From NCBI GenBank assembly GCA_023388055.1, contig JAEWGW010000012.1, forward strand, positions 57,379 through 121,378: a stretch of DNA of 64,000 nucleotides. The letters run 5' to 3'. Under the pieces are notes generated by a model. That model was given only the letters and a program-made list of their open reading frames with translations. It made no database searches and was not told where the DNA came from. Positions within the stretch are counted from its first letter, which is position 1; every line of letters begins with the position of its first letter. This DNA comes from Bacillota bacterium. GTDB taxonomy: Bacteria > Bacillota > Bacilli > Paenibacillales > NBRC-103111. Made by a program: the position numbers and the translations under genes. Shown here one piece after another: positions 41,266 to 49,212 of this stretch.

Positions 41266-42615
41266 TTAAACCAGGCTACCGTACATAAAAAATACGATGG
41301 CGCACAGAATAATGCCGATAATCCAGCCTGTCGGAATGGACATCTTCATATAATCTCTTGCAGGCACCTTGGTATAGCCGAAGCCCCACGCTACCCAGGA
41401 TTGAGTGACGTCCAAATGCTGAGGCGCAACGGTTGTAATCGCGAACAGCGGATAAAGGAACTGTACGGGCCATGCCGCCGTGGAGACCACCACAGCCAGG
41501 ATCGCCGAGCCGGAGCCTACCAGGTTCATCGGGCCACGGAAGAAGCCTAATGGTGTCAATATGGCGAACACGATACACAAGAGGAGCGCCGAGGTAGGCA
41601 TTACACCGTTCAGCAGGGTTTTGAAGTACGGAGAAGCATAGGTTGCCGCGTTATTAAACATGGACAGGGTCAACAGGAAGCCGATCATGGGCGCAACATC
41701 GATAGCCCCGTCGGAGAATTGTTTGGAGAGCATACGGGACACATTGCTAAAGCCGCCCTTCAGCTTTCCGCAGGTCAGCAAGGCGAACAGCGAGGAGAAA
41801 ACAAAGCCGAAGATAATCGGCACCTTGAACACCACAACTCCGACAACAGGCAGAATGATAGAAATCCACGAGATGGCCGGGGCATCCTTGGTGGAGCCTT
41901 CATCGGCCGTTGCCGCCCATGCACGGGTCAGCTTCTTCCTGTTCATGAAGAGGTTGGCCACAATCAGCACAACCAGCAGGGAAACACCCATACCGATCAT
42001 TCCGAAATTAAAATAAGCGTTGTAATCGTAGCTGGCATAGCTTTTTTCGGCAGTGGCAAAAATCGCCTGGTACTGCTTGAAGTTGACGATATTCCCGAAG
42101 ATACCGGCCATAATCGATCCCATAAAGGAGAAGAGTGCAATCGGAGCGGGAATACCCAACGAAAGCATAATGGGCAATACAATGACTGCGATGGAGATAA
42201 CCGGCCCGATGCCTGTCATGGAGGTGAAGATAATGGCGGTGACGATACATAAGAGGGACATGGTCACCCGGGGTTTATCTCCGCCCAGCTCGACTACCTT
42301 CCGGATCAGCGTAGCTGCAATGCCGGTGTCGATGAGCACCCTGCCGAAGAAGGCGCCGAAGAAGATATTGACCAGAATGGCCTTGCCGTAATTCTCCGGT
42401 CCTGTTTGAAATACGTTGGTCAAAACATCAATCAGTGATTTCCCTTCCATAACGGAAGAGGGGTGAATGCTGTTGCCGATCAAGGCAATCGTCGTCCAGA
42501 GGACCGACATTACAAAAAAACCTACCATGAGGTTATAACCCTTTACGCAATACCACACCAAACCGAAAAACGATAAAATCATGATGAAACCGATTACAAC
42601 ATTCGTAAGATCCAC
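41266..42615 (-). CDS. Multi-pass organic-anion type transporter (ion transporter superfamily)
   Basis: A 449-residue protein with about 11-12 hydrophobic segments. Visible motifs include FTSMTGIGPVISIAVIVLPIMLSLGI and GFFRGPMNLVGSGSAILAVV, two polar-Gly-rich breaks in helices in the two halves, as in GntP/CitM-like ion transporter families. GTG 42615 is preferred because GGGAGG stands 7 bp ahead; the longer frame to 42681 runs into operator DNA. It is the first gene of the unit and probably imports the hydantoinase substrate. Confidence 0.75.
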   Translation of the reverse strand: MDLTNVVIGFIMILSFFGLVWYCVKGYNLMVGFFVMSVLWTTIALIGNSIHPSSVMEGKSLIDVLTNVFQTGPENYGKAILVNIFFGAFFGRVLIDTGIAATLIRKVVELGGDKPRVTMSLLCIVTAIIFTSMTGIGPVISIAVIVLPIMLSLGIPAPIALFSFMGSIMAGIFGNIVNFKQYQAIFATAEKSYASYDYNAYFNFGMIGMGVSLLVVLIVANLFMNRKKLTRAWAATADEGSTKDAPAISWISIILPVVGVVVFKVPIIFGFVFSSLFALLTCGKLKGGFSNVSRMLSKQFSDGAIDVAPMIGFLLTLSMFNNAATYASPYFKTLLNGVMPTSALLLCIVFAILTPLGFFRGPMNLVGSGSAILAVVVSTAAWPVQFLYPLFAITTVAPQHLDVTQSWVAWGFGYTKVPARDYMKMSIPTGWIIGIILCAIVFFMYGSLV

Positions 42616-42639
42616 ACAATTTCCTCCCTTTAATTGTTC

Positions 42640-42686
42640 GACATGTTGGTTGTCTAACATGCTACACACCAAGACTAACATGTTAG
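42640..42686 (-). promoter_or_regulatory. Candidate GntR operators of the transporter-hydantoinase unit
   Basis: ATGTTGG-TTGT-CTAACAT (42643-42660) and the perfect palindrome CTAACATGTTAG (42675-42686) share the CTAACAT half-site. Two similar inverted repeats ahead of the first gene suggest binding of a dimeric FadR-type GntR regulator, most simply the one at 37402. Confidence 0.6.
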
Positions 42687-42689
42687 TTT

Positions 42690-43160
42690 GCAGCCGTCAA
42701 TAAAATTTTTAACCGCTTTCATAATGCACAACAAACAGCCGTTCCCCGACAATTTCGAAGGAACGGCTGCTATCAAATTGTCCTTTTATACATGCTTTGC
42801 GCCATAGCAATGATGGCCACCGCACCTGCCGGGCGAAATGAAGGGGATGGATCCGGCATGTTCGTTTCTGGCGATGACCTCATTGAACCGGGATCCGATT
42901 CTAACGGCGGGGAAAGCCCTTATTTCGGTGAAAATACCCCTTTAAAAAATGTAACGGCGGCCACAGCCGCTATTGGGGCTCATTCCCCTAACACATGTAC
43001 TATTTCCGCTTAATAAGGGCTCCTGCTTCCGTTAGTACCCGCCCCCCTAGTTTTGGGGCAAATAGAGGCTATCACCGCCGTTAGAAACTTAGCCGGCCGC
43101 CGCCACAGAAGAACGCAGGGCGAAGAACGCATTTCTGGCGAAAGCCTGCAAATACACCCT
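42690..43160. other. Gene-free intergenic DNA with hairpin and AACGGCGG/CCGTTA motifs
   Basis: No credible gene is seen. AGCCGTTCC/GGAACGGCT (42736-42768) forms a hairpin. Scattered AACGGCGG, GGCGGCCACAGCCGCT and CCGTTAG motifs between 42890 and 43090 resemble the array at 19307. The last 16 bp (CTGCAAATACACCCTA) are a half-copy of a family 1 end. Confidence 0.5.
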
Positions 43161-43323
43161 AGGGTCTGTCTTCAAACTCCGAGGGAGCAGATTTTGGCGA
43201 ATTTTCGTTTCAGGCAAGGCACTTTGGTGAAGGCGTACCGGGGGTACGTCAAGCGAAAGTAACGCTAGCTCGGGACGAAAAGGCGGTAAAAGATGCCCTC
43301 AAGCGGGTTTGAAGACAGACCCT
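43161..43323. mobile_element. Family 1 MITE-like element, copy B (163 bp, inverted)
   Basis: Ends AGGGTCTGTCTTCAAACTC and its approximate complement; the interior matches copies A and C in reverse orientation (GGGCATCTTTTACCGCC, GTACCCCCGGTAC, AACGAAAATTCGC) at roughly 80 percent, so it is an older copy. Its terminal CTA (43322-43324) forms the stop codon of the PLP lyase gene. Confidence 0.82.
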
Positions 43324-44305
43324 AAGAGCCCTCATACATACTCAGCACTTCACGAACACAGTCCAAGCTTTCGTTGCCGCCGCTCATCTGCACAGCTACC
43401 TTTTTGCCGGCCAGCCGGCTGCCCAATTTAACGGCTGCCATTAGGGCAACGGCTCCCGCCCCTTCCGCCACCTGGTTGGTATGGGCCAAAGCCAGGTACA
43501 TGCCCTGCTTGATCTCATCCTCGGTCAACAGCACAAAATCGGTAAGATGATCCTTGTAGATGCCAAAAGGAAGCTCGTACGCCCCGCCGGTTGCGATCCC
43601 TCCCGCAAAGGTAGTGCTGGGCGACTGGAGGATGGTTCCGGCCTTCCAGGACAAATACGCCCCCTGAGCCCGCTCGGCTTGAACAGCGTAAATTTCCACT
43701 GCCGGATTCATGGCCTTGCACACCGTCACGGCCGCCGCCAGCTCGCTGCCGCCCCCGATAGGCACGATCAAGGCATCCACATCGGGAAGCTCCCGCAGGA
43801 TTTCGGTAAAGCAGGTCCCCACTCCATTGATAAGATGGGGCTCGTTAGCCGCGTGGATACAATAGAGGTTCTTCTCCTGCTGAAGCTTCAGACAAGCTGC
43901 CGCCGCTTCCTCGAAGCAATCTCCGGCCTCTACCAGATTGGCCCCTGCTTCGCGGATACGGCGGTTCTTCTCGGGATTGTTTCCCTTGGGCACCACCACC
44001 GTGGCTTCAATTCCCGTCATGGAGGCGGCAGTGGCAATGGATATGCCGTGATTGCCCATAGAGAAGGTAATGACCCCCCTTGTCCCCGCCTGCTTCAGGT
44101 GGTGCATCACATTGAGCCCGCCGCGGATTTTGAAGCTTCCACCCGGCAGATGATTCTCATGCTTTACATAAATGTCCGCACCTGTAAGCTTGGACAAGCT
44201 TTTATATGCTAAAAGGGGAGTAGGGCGAATGGAACGGTACACCACCTGCTCCGCCCGGAGCACCTCTCTGATGGATACCGGGGACATGGTATTGATCGTC
44301 GTCAT
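43322..44305 (-). CDS. PLP-dependent threonine/serine dehydratase-like lyase
   Basis: A 327-residue fold type II PLP enzyme. The Schiff-base lysine lies in PGGSFKIRGGLN, the phosphate-binding Gly loop in IVPIGGGSELAAAV, and TFSMGNHGISIA is the substrate loop. This is the threonine ammonia-lyase/serine racemase family without the ACT domain. ATG 44305 follows GAGGAGG. The gene is divergent from a MocR regulator, a typical regulator-target pair. The product may degrade a hydroxy-amino acid. Its stop codon coincides with the end of MITE copy B. Confidence 0.85.
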   Translation of the reverse strand: MTTINTMSPVSIREVLRAEQVVYRSIRPTPLLAYKSLSKLTGADIYVKHENHLPGGSFKIRGGLNVMHHLKQAGTRGVITFSMGNHGISIATAASMTGIEATVVVPKGNNPEKNRRIREAGANLVEAGDCFEEAAAACLKLQQEKNLYCIHAANEPHLINGVGTCFTEILRELPDVDALIVPIGGGSELAAAVTVCKAMNPAVEIYAVQAERAQGAYLSWKAGTILQSPSTTFAGGIATGGAYELPFGIYKDHLTDFVLLTEDEIKQGMYLALAHTNQVAEGAGAVALMAAVKLGSRLAGKKVAVQMSGGNESLDCVREVLSMYEGS

Positions 44306-44327
44306 GGGAATTCCTCCTCTTTGTTTT

Positions 44328-44411
44328 CCATACAATCCATACAATATATATAATAATTCTACTTTATCATGTGGTGTTTCAGTTTCAATGGTATAATTGT
44401 ATGGAATACAA
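44328..44411. promoter_or_regulatory. Divergent lyase/mocR promoter region with MocR-type repeats
   Basis: CCATACAAT is repeated directly at 44328-44336 and 44337-44345 and in inverted form as ATTGTATGG at 44396-44404. TATAAT (44392-44397) serves mocR and overlaps the inverted copy. Direct plus inverted repeats of this kind are normal for MocR binding. Confidence 0.62.
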
Positions 44412-44414
44412 TTT

Positions 44415-44576
44415 AGGCCGTGTCTGAAAACTCGTTGAGGGCATCTTTCATCGCCTTTTCGTCCCTTGCTGCGTTACTTTTCCTTGCCGTACCCCCGGTA
44501 CGCCTGCGAAAAAGTGCCTTGCCATGAACGAAAATTCGCTAAAATCTGCTCCCCTCGGAGTTTTCAGACACGCCCT
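44415..44576. mobile_element. Family 1 MITE-like element, copy C (162 bp) in the mocR leader
   Basis: Almost identical to copy A: the differences I see are AGGCCG instead of AGGGCG at the left end and one internal base. It is flanked by T/A (TAGGCCG...CGCCCTA) and sits between the mocR -10 element and its ribosome site, so it is transcribed as part of the mocR leader, where it can fold into a long hairpin. Confidence 0.87.
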
Positions 44577-44592
44577 ATGAGGAGTCCTGCAT

Positions 44593-46017
44593 ATGCCTGT
44601 CAATTCCTTCGAAGATTATCCCATGTCCTGGAAGCCCGACCGGGCCAGGCTAAGCCCTCCGCTCTATGCATCCATCGCCGGCCTCCTGGAGCAGGACATC
44701 GCCTCCGGACTTCTGCCGCCGAATACCATGCTGCCCCCTCAACGGGAGCTGGCGGATTTCCTGGACCTGAATCTGAGCACGGTCACCCGGGCATACAAGG
44801 TCTGCGAGCTGAAGGGCCTGATCTATGCCAGCGTAGGCAAAGGCACCTTTGTTTCGCCCAACATCAACCTGCCCAACGTGGTGGAAAATCACAGCCAGCT
44901 TGCCCCCGTTATCGAAATGGGCGTCATCAAGCCCTTTTACAATACCAACTCCATCGTTCTGGAAACCATCAGCGCTCTCACCAAAAAAACCGGAGCCGAA
45001 GCCCTTCTGGAGTACAGCCATCCGTTAGGCACTCCTTACCAAAAGCAAAATGCCCAAAAATGGCTGGCCGGGTCAGGGGTAGAAGCAGATGTGGACCAAA
45101 TTCTCATTGCCTCCGGCGCCCAGAATGCCCTGACTGTGGCCCTGGTTTCCCTGTTTAAACCCGGCGACAAAATCGCCACCGACATGTTTACCCATCCAAA
45201 CTTTATCAGCTTGGCCAACATGCTGAACATCCAGCTTGTCCCGATTGCCGGTGACGCCTCCGGGATGCTTCCCGATGCCCTGGAGGCTGCCTGTACGTCC
45301 CATAAGCTCGCAGGTGTGTATCTGATGCCCTGCTTCAGCAACCCCACTAATATCACCATGCCTGCACAGCGGCGTGAGGAGCTGGCCCGGATCATCAACA
45401 CACGCAGCCTTACTGTAATTGAGGATGAGGTGTATGCCTTTTTGGCGCCGCCGGACTGTGTCCCGTTTTTCCAATTGGCTCCTGACCATACCGTCTATAT
45501 CTGCAGCACCTCCAAATCCGTCTGTGCAGGCCTGCGGGTGGCCTTTATGGCATGTGCCCCGCGTTTCCGTACACCGCTCATCAGCGGCATCTACAACATT
45601 AATCTCAAAACCTCGTCGCTCAATACGGAGGTAGTAGCCGAGCTGATTCACAACGGCACTGCCCAGCTGATCGTCCAGCAAAAAACAGAGCTGGCCCGGA
45701 TACGGAACCAGCTCTGTGATGAAATTTTGGGGAATGGCGATCTACAACCGAAGCAGCGGGGAGCCGGATTTTTCCGGTGGCTGCCCCTTCCGGGCACACA
45801 GAACGGCCTCCTGTTCGAGAAGCTTGCCCAAGCTGCGGGTGTGCACCTGTTCTCCTCCGACCGCTTCGCCGTAGGCGAAACATCAGGCCAATCCTTCGTC
45901 CGGCTGGCTATCTCCTCCCCGGAGGATCACCACGAGCTGGAGAAGGGCTTGCGGATTGTACAGAGCCTGCTGCAGCATCCGGGCAGCCTGCCGGAGGAAC
46001 CGGATTTTATCGTCTGA
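44593..46017 (+). CDS. MocR-type regulator (GntR helix-turn-helix fused to aminotransferase-like domain)
   Basis: A 474-residue protein. The N-terminal winged helix (YASIAGLLEQDIASGLLPPNTMLPPQRELADFLDLNLSTVTRAYKVCELKGL) is joined to a fold type I aminotransferase-like domain with the PLP lysine in YICSTSKSVCAGLRVAF and an Asp in IEDEVYAFL. This is the MocR/PdxR/GabR plan: a PLP-binding regulator of amino-acid or vitamin B6 genes. RBS GAGGAG supports ATG 44593. Its obvious target is the divergent PLP lyase. Confidence 0.93.
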   Translation: MPVNSFEDYPMSWKPDRARLSPPLYASIAGLLEQDIASGLLPPNTMLPPQRELADFLDLNLSTVTRAYKVCELKGLIYASVGKGTFVSPNINLPNVVENHSQLAPVIEMGVIKPFYNTNSIVLETISALTKKTGAEALLEYSHPLGTPYQKQNAQKWLAGSGVEADVDQILIASGAQNALTVALVSLFKPGDKIATDMFTHPNFISLANMLNIQLVPIAGDASGMLPDALEAACTSHKLAGVYLMPCFSNPTNITMPAQRREELARIINTRSLTVIEDEVYAFLAPPDCVPFFQLAPDHTVYICSTSKSVCAGLRVAFMACAPRFRTPLISGIYNINLKTSSLNTEVVAELIHNGTAQLIVQQKTELARIRNQLCDEILGNGDLQPKQRGAGFFRWLPLPGTQNGLLFEKLAQAAGVHLFSSDRFAVGETSGQSFVRLAISSPEDHHELEKGLRIVQSLLQHPGSLPEEPDFIV

Positions 46018-46028
46018 TTCCATCTTCC

Positions 46029-46229
46029 TCAATCTTCCGCAGACTTCTTGCGGATTTGCTTATCGTGGTTTTCGCCCCATTCCTTCGCCTTGGCGGTGGC
46101 GATGGATATGGCTCTGCCTTCATCATATCCTTCCTCCAGCAGGGCGTTGGCAATATCGATGGCTTTGTTGCGGACGGGTGCCATGAAATTCTTCAGGGAA
46201 TCCGGGTAATCGTCTTTGGTCCAAGGCAT
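46029..46229 (-). CDS. YdaT N-domain-like (ChaB-like) small protein
   Basis: A 66-residue protein, MPWTKDDYPDSLKNFMAPVRNKAIDIANALLEEGYDEGRAISIATAKAKEW being its core. It matches the N-terminal domain of Bacillus YdaT, a general-stress protein, but lacks the C-terminal DUF2188 part. RBS AGGAGGAGGAAGG is excellent. It is convergent with mocR (11 bp between stops). Molecular role unknown. Confidence 0.85.
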   Translation of the reverse strand: MPWTKDDYPDSLKNFMAPVRNKAIDIANALLEEGYDEGRAISIATAKAKEWGENHDKQIRKKSAED

Positions 46230-46320
46230 AATCCTTCCTCCTCCTGTGCCGCGGGAAGCGGAGTGGTACGTTCCTTAGTTCATTACCCGGATTGCAGAGC
46301 CGCGAACCCTGGCCTCCACC

Positions 46321-47157
46321 TCATAACGGCTCCAGACCCGCAGCCGTACAGGCATAGCTTTTCAGCACCTGCTCCATCTGCCTGTCAAACCAACGCCTGG
46401 TTGAAGGATCTGTGTCAGGGGATTGCAACTCAATTGCAAAACCTTTGCTGCCCTGGACCTGAAATTCTTCACTGACTGAATCCCAATTCAAGGCAAGCGG
46501 AATCAACCCGGCACGTCCTTCGGCTTGCACCTGCCAGACAGTCAGCATAGCCTCGTACTCAAAAAAATCGAGCATATAAAACTTTGAACCCGGCCACGGC
46601 CCGCGGCTCCAGTTTGAGGTAACATCCAGGCAAATATTCTGAAGACCATTCTCCGCGGCCTTCATCATGTTCTCCTTCTGCGGCAATGAGCCAAACTCCG
46701 GCCGGCGAACAGGCTTCACCTTCATCTTAAAGGTTTCGGCTATTTCATGATCCTCTCTAAGCCACGGGTTGCCGGAAGGGGAACGATAATCCTCTGCATA
46801 AATGGTTCCTCCATATTGTTTAAAGGTCACAACTGAATCCTTCCAGTTTTCAATATCCGTTTTGGCGTACACGTTTCTCCGGCCTTCTCCGTCCGGGTAC
46901 ACACGTACCTCCACCTGAATATCCTGACCCACGTAAGGCCCTGTATGGGGTTCCCTGCGTTCGGGCTCTTCAGGCTGGTTCCAAAGCACATAATTAATAC
47001 GCTCATCCAAGGCGGCTTGGATGGAGGGGATACTGTAGCCGTCAGGAAAGCTTTTCTCCTTACGGGGAGCTGTTTTTCCAGCATGGCCACTGCAAGCAGC
47101 CATAAAAAGGAGCAAACCTATCCCCATCAAACCACTCCGTTTTTTAATCGCTCCCAC
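46321..47157 (-). CDS. Lipoprotein of unknown function
   Basis: A 278-residue protein with a lipoprotein signal peptide: KKRSGLMGIGLLLFMAACSG, where MAAC is the lipobox and Cys the lipidated residue. The mature part is polar and Trp/Tyr-rich with no motif I recognise. The GTG at 47157 keeps the basic n-region; an ATG at 47127 would lose it. It follows the XRE membrane regulator by 27 bp and is likely in one operon with it. It probably acts at the outer face of the membrane. Confidence 0.7.
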   Translation of the reverse strand: MGAIKKRSGLMGIGLLLFMAACSGHAGKTAPRKEKSFPDGYSIPSIQAALDERINYVLWNQPEEPERREPHTGPYVGQDIQVEVRVYPDGEGRRNVYAKTDIENWKDSVVTFKQYGGTIYAEDYRSPSGNPWLREDHEIAETFKMKVKPVRRPEFGSLPQKENMMKAAENGLQNICLDVTSNWSRGPWPGSKFYMLDFFEYEAMLTVWQVQAEGRAGLIPLALNWDSVSEEFQVQGSKGFAIELQSPDTDPSTRRWFDRQMEQVLKSYACTAAGLEPL

Positions 47158-47184
47158 TCCCTTCTTACGGTCACAGCACCACTT

Positions 47185-47970
47185 TTAGTCCATCAGCTTC
47201 TTCTTAAGCTGCCTCCAAAACCCGTTGTTTCTTCGCGTAATATACTGCTCATTGTTCACAAGAATGCTATAAGAGGACCACAAGGTGGTAATTTGAATCA
47301 TGATAAAAGCCCCTATCGCGATAAGAACGATAAAAATCGGGTAATACGGAATCAATAAACCTTCCGAAATCCCCTTTTTTTCAAGTAAAAAAGCACTGGC
47401 GCCTAACGTCAGCATACCCGCACCAATAAAAATCCCAACGGTATACCTGCTTTTTAACCGGTTGAAGCGTTCCGTCAATTGCTTCACATATCCCTGATCC
47501 AGCAGCAGGGCTTCCTTAGCCAGGAAATGATACTGCTCATCGTCTTTTAGGATGGCAGATACAAGAGCCATCACTCCCCCCGCTCCCAGCAGGATAATCA
47601 GGAACATGAAAACGACGGCTTCCTTCGGAAGCATAACATAGGGCAGAAAAGCTAGAATAAAGAGACAGATGCCCGTTGCAATACGCCTGGAGGATTTATA
47701 TTGATGGCTTAGATAACCTTCCGCCATTTCCTGGCTGACATAATAACCACAGTCCTCTGAACTGCTTTGAACCCCGCTTTCCTTCAGCAAATAGTCAATA
47801 GACACCTCGAACAAATTGCCGATCATCAACAGTTTTTCGGTTTCGGGGTACCCCTGTCCGTTTTCCCATTTACTTACCGCTTGACGGGTGGTACTCAGCT
47901 TGTCGGCAAGGACTTCCTGGGAATATCCCTTCTCTTTTCTAAGCTGCAACAGCTTCTCTCCAAAAGACAT
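47185..47970 (-). CDS. XRE-family regulator with membrane domain
   Basis: A 261-residue protein: N-terminal XRE helix-turn-helix (LLQLRKEKGYSQEVLADKLSTTRQAVSKWENGQGYPETEKLLMIGNLFEVSIDYLL), a short linker, then about four membrane segments (e.g. ATGICLFILAFLPYVML, VVFMFLIILLGAGGVMALV). Membrane-tethered XRE regulators of this kind occur widely in Bacilli, often beside transport or stress genes. Likely an operon with the downstream lipoprotein, which could be a sensor partner. Confidence 0.87.
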   Translation of the reverse strand: MSFGEKLLQLRKEKGYSQEVLADKLSTTRQAVSKWENGQGYPETEKLLMIGNLFEVSIDYLLKESGVQSSSEDCGYYVSQEMAEGYLSHQYKSSRRIATGICLFILAFLPYVMLPKEAVVFMFLIILLGAGGVMALVSAILKDDEQYHFLAKEALLLDQGYVKQLTERFNRLKSRYTVGIFIGAGMLTLGASAFLLEKKGISEGLLIPYYPIFIVLIAIGAFIMIQITTLWSSYSILVNNEQYITRRNNGFWRQLKKKLMD

Positions 47971-48166
47971 GGACTGATTCTCCCTTCAGGTTTGTTGCCT
48001 CCAGTATAGGAAAACATGCGCCTCAAAACTAGGCAAGTGAGGTTGCACTTGCGCTACTTGAGGTTGCATTCGTGTAAAACGGATAAAAATGCCCGTAATT
48101 AACATGGCAAGAAGCGTCAAAACATTCCGATTGGCGGATGTTATACTCATGAATGTGGAGGTGAGC

Positions 48167-49051
48167 ATGATCCAATATGACAAGGCCATTCAAGATGCTT
48201 TGGATTATATCGAGCTGAATTTATGTGAAAAGCTGACCATTGATGAGGTTTCCGGCGCCGTCGGATTTTCCAAGTTCCATTTCCATCGTGTATTTCAACG
48301 TCAAGTGGGAATTCCCCTCTATGATTATATCAGAAAACGAAGGTTGGCCAGCGCCGCCTCCTTATTACTAAATACCGATATATCCATTCTTAATATCGCC
48401 CTCGTTTACCAATTTGAATCGCAGGAAGCCTTTACACGAGCCTTCAAAAGTGTTTATCAGCTGCCCCCGGGGCGTTACCGGTCCGCCATCAAACATGTTA
48501 TTCAAGGAGGAATCCCTATGAGTGAGCAAAATAAAGTGAAGGATTGGATCGTTACAGGCAGCACACCTGAAAAATATTCAGTAAGCCTGGATTCCGAGAT
48601 TTACCACATGGGCTCAAGATCGGCTACGATCCGTTCTCTAACGGATGAATTTCAAAACGGGGATTTTGGCACACTGATGCAGCAAATTAGCGCCAAAAAC
48701 TATGTTGGAAAACGGGTGCGCTTCTCCGGCTTTGTCAAAACTAAGGAAGTTGAGGGCTGGTGCGGGTTATGGTTTCGCATAGATGCATTTTTGGGCGTCA
48801 CTCTGAAATTGGACAACATGCAGGGCCGGCCCATTACAGGTACGACCGAATGGAATCATTACTCTTGCGTATTGGATGTTCCCGCTGACGGGGCAATCTT
48901 AAATTTTGGGATACTGTTATACGGCAAGGGCCAGGTCTGGCTGGACAATGTCAGCCTTCAAGAAGTCGACAAACACACACCCACCACTGATTTTGTTCCG
49001 GAGGAGGTTTTTCCCGACCTGCTGTTAAACCCTCAATTTGAAGAAATCTGA
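48167..49051 (+). CDS. AraC-type helix-turn-helix fused to a jelly-roll-like domain
   Basis: A 294-residue protein from ATG 48167 (GGAGGTGAGC ahead). Residues 1-110 are an N-terminal AraC DNA-binding domain (IDEVSGAVGFSKFHFHRVFQRQVGIPLYDYIRKRRLASAASLLL...YQFESQEAFTRAFKSVYQLPPGRYR). The C-terminal 170 residues look like a beta-sandwich ending in GQVWLDNVSLQEVD, a pattern seen in galactose-binding/carbohydrate-binding modules. Rob/SoxS-type proteins also have an N-terminal HTH with a C-terminal effector domain. The ligand is unknown. Confidence 0.78.
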   Translation: MIQYDKAIQDALDYIELNLCEKLTIDEVSGAVGFSKFHFHRVFQRQVGIPLYDYIRKRRLASAASLLLNTDISILNIALVYQFESQEAFTRAFKSVYQLPPGRYRSAIKHVIQGGIPMSEQNKVKDWIVTGSTPEKYSVSLDSEIYHMGSRSATIRSLTDEFQNGDFGTLMQQISAKNYVGKRVRFSGFVKTKEVEGWCGLWFRIDAFLGVTLKLDNMQGRPITGTTEWNHYSCVLDVPADGAILNFGILLYGKGQVWLDNVSLQEVDKHTPTTDFVPEEVFPDLLLNPQFEEI

Positions 49052-49070
49052 TTCCTTCCGAAAAACTCTG

Positions 49071-49099
49071 CCCCCAAACGCACCGTTTGGGGCTTTTTT
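49071..49099 (+). terminator. Terminator of the AraC-fusion gene
   Basis: CCCCAAACG/CGTTTGGGG stem followed by CTTTTTTATTTTT. Confidence 0.88.
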
Positions 49100-49212
49100 A
49101 TTTTTAGTTGAACTATATACAGAATATACGAATATTCTAAAATATGGGTGGTTTTTGTCGAAATAAAGCTTTAAACTTAGGAGGGAATGATACCTGTCAA
49201 GGAGGTCATACA

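Noticed and set aside
42792..43262. Small plus-strand frames in the 42.7-43.3 kb gap
   Set aside because: They lie in motif-rich intergenic DNA and MITE copy B, have no ribosome sites and no conserved features.
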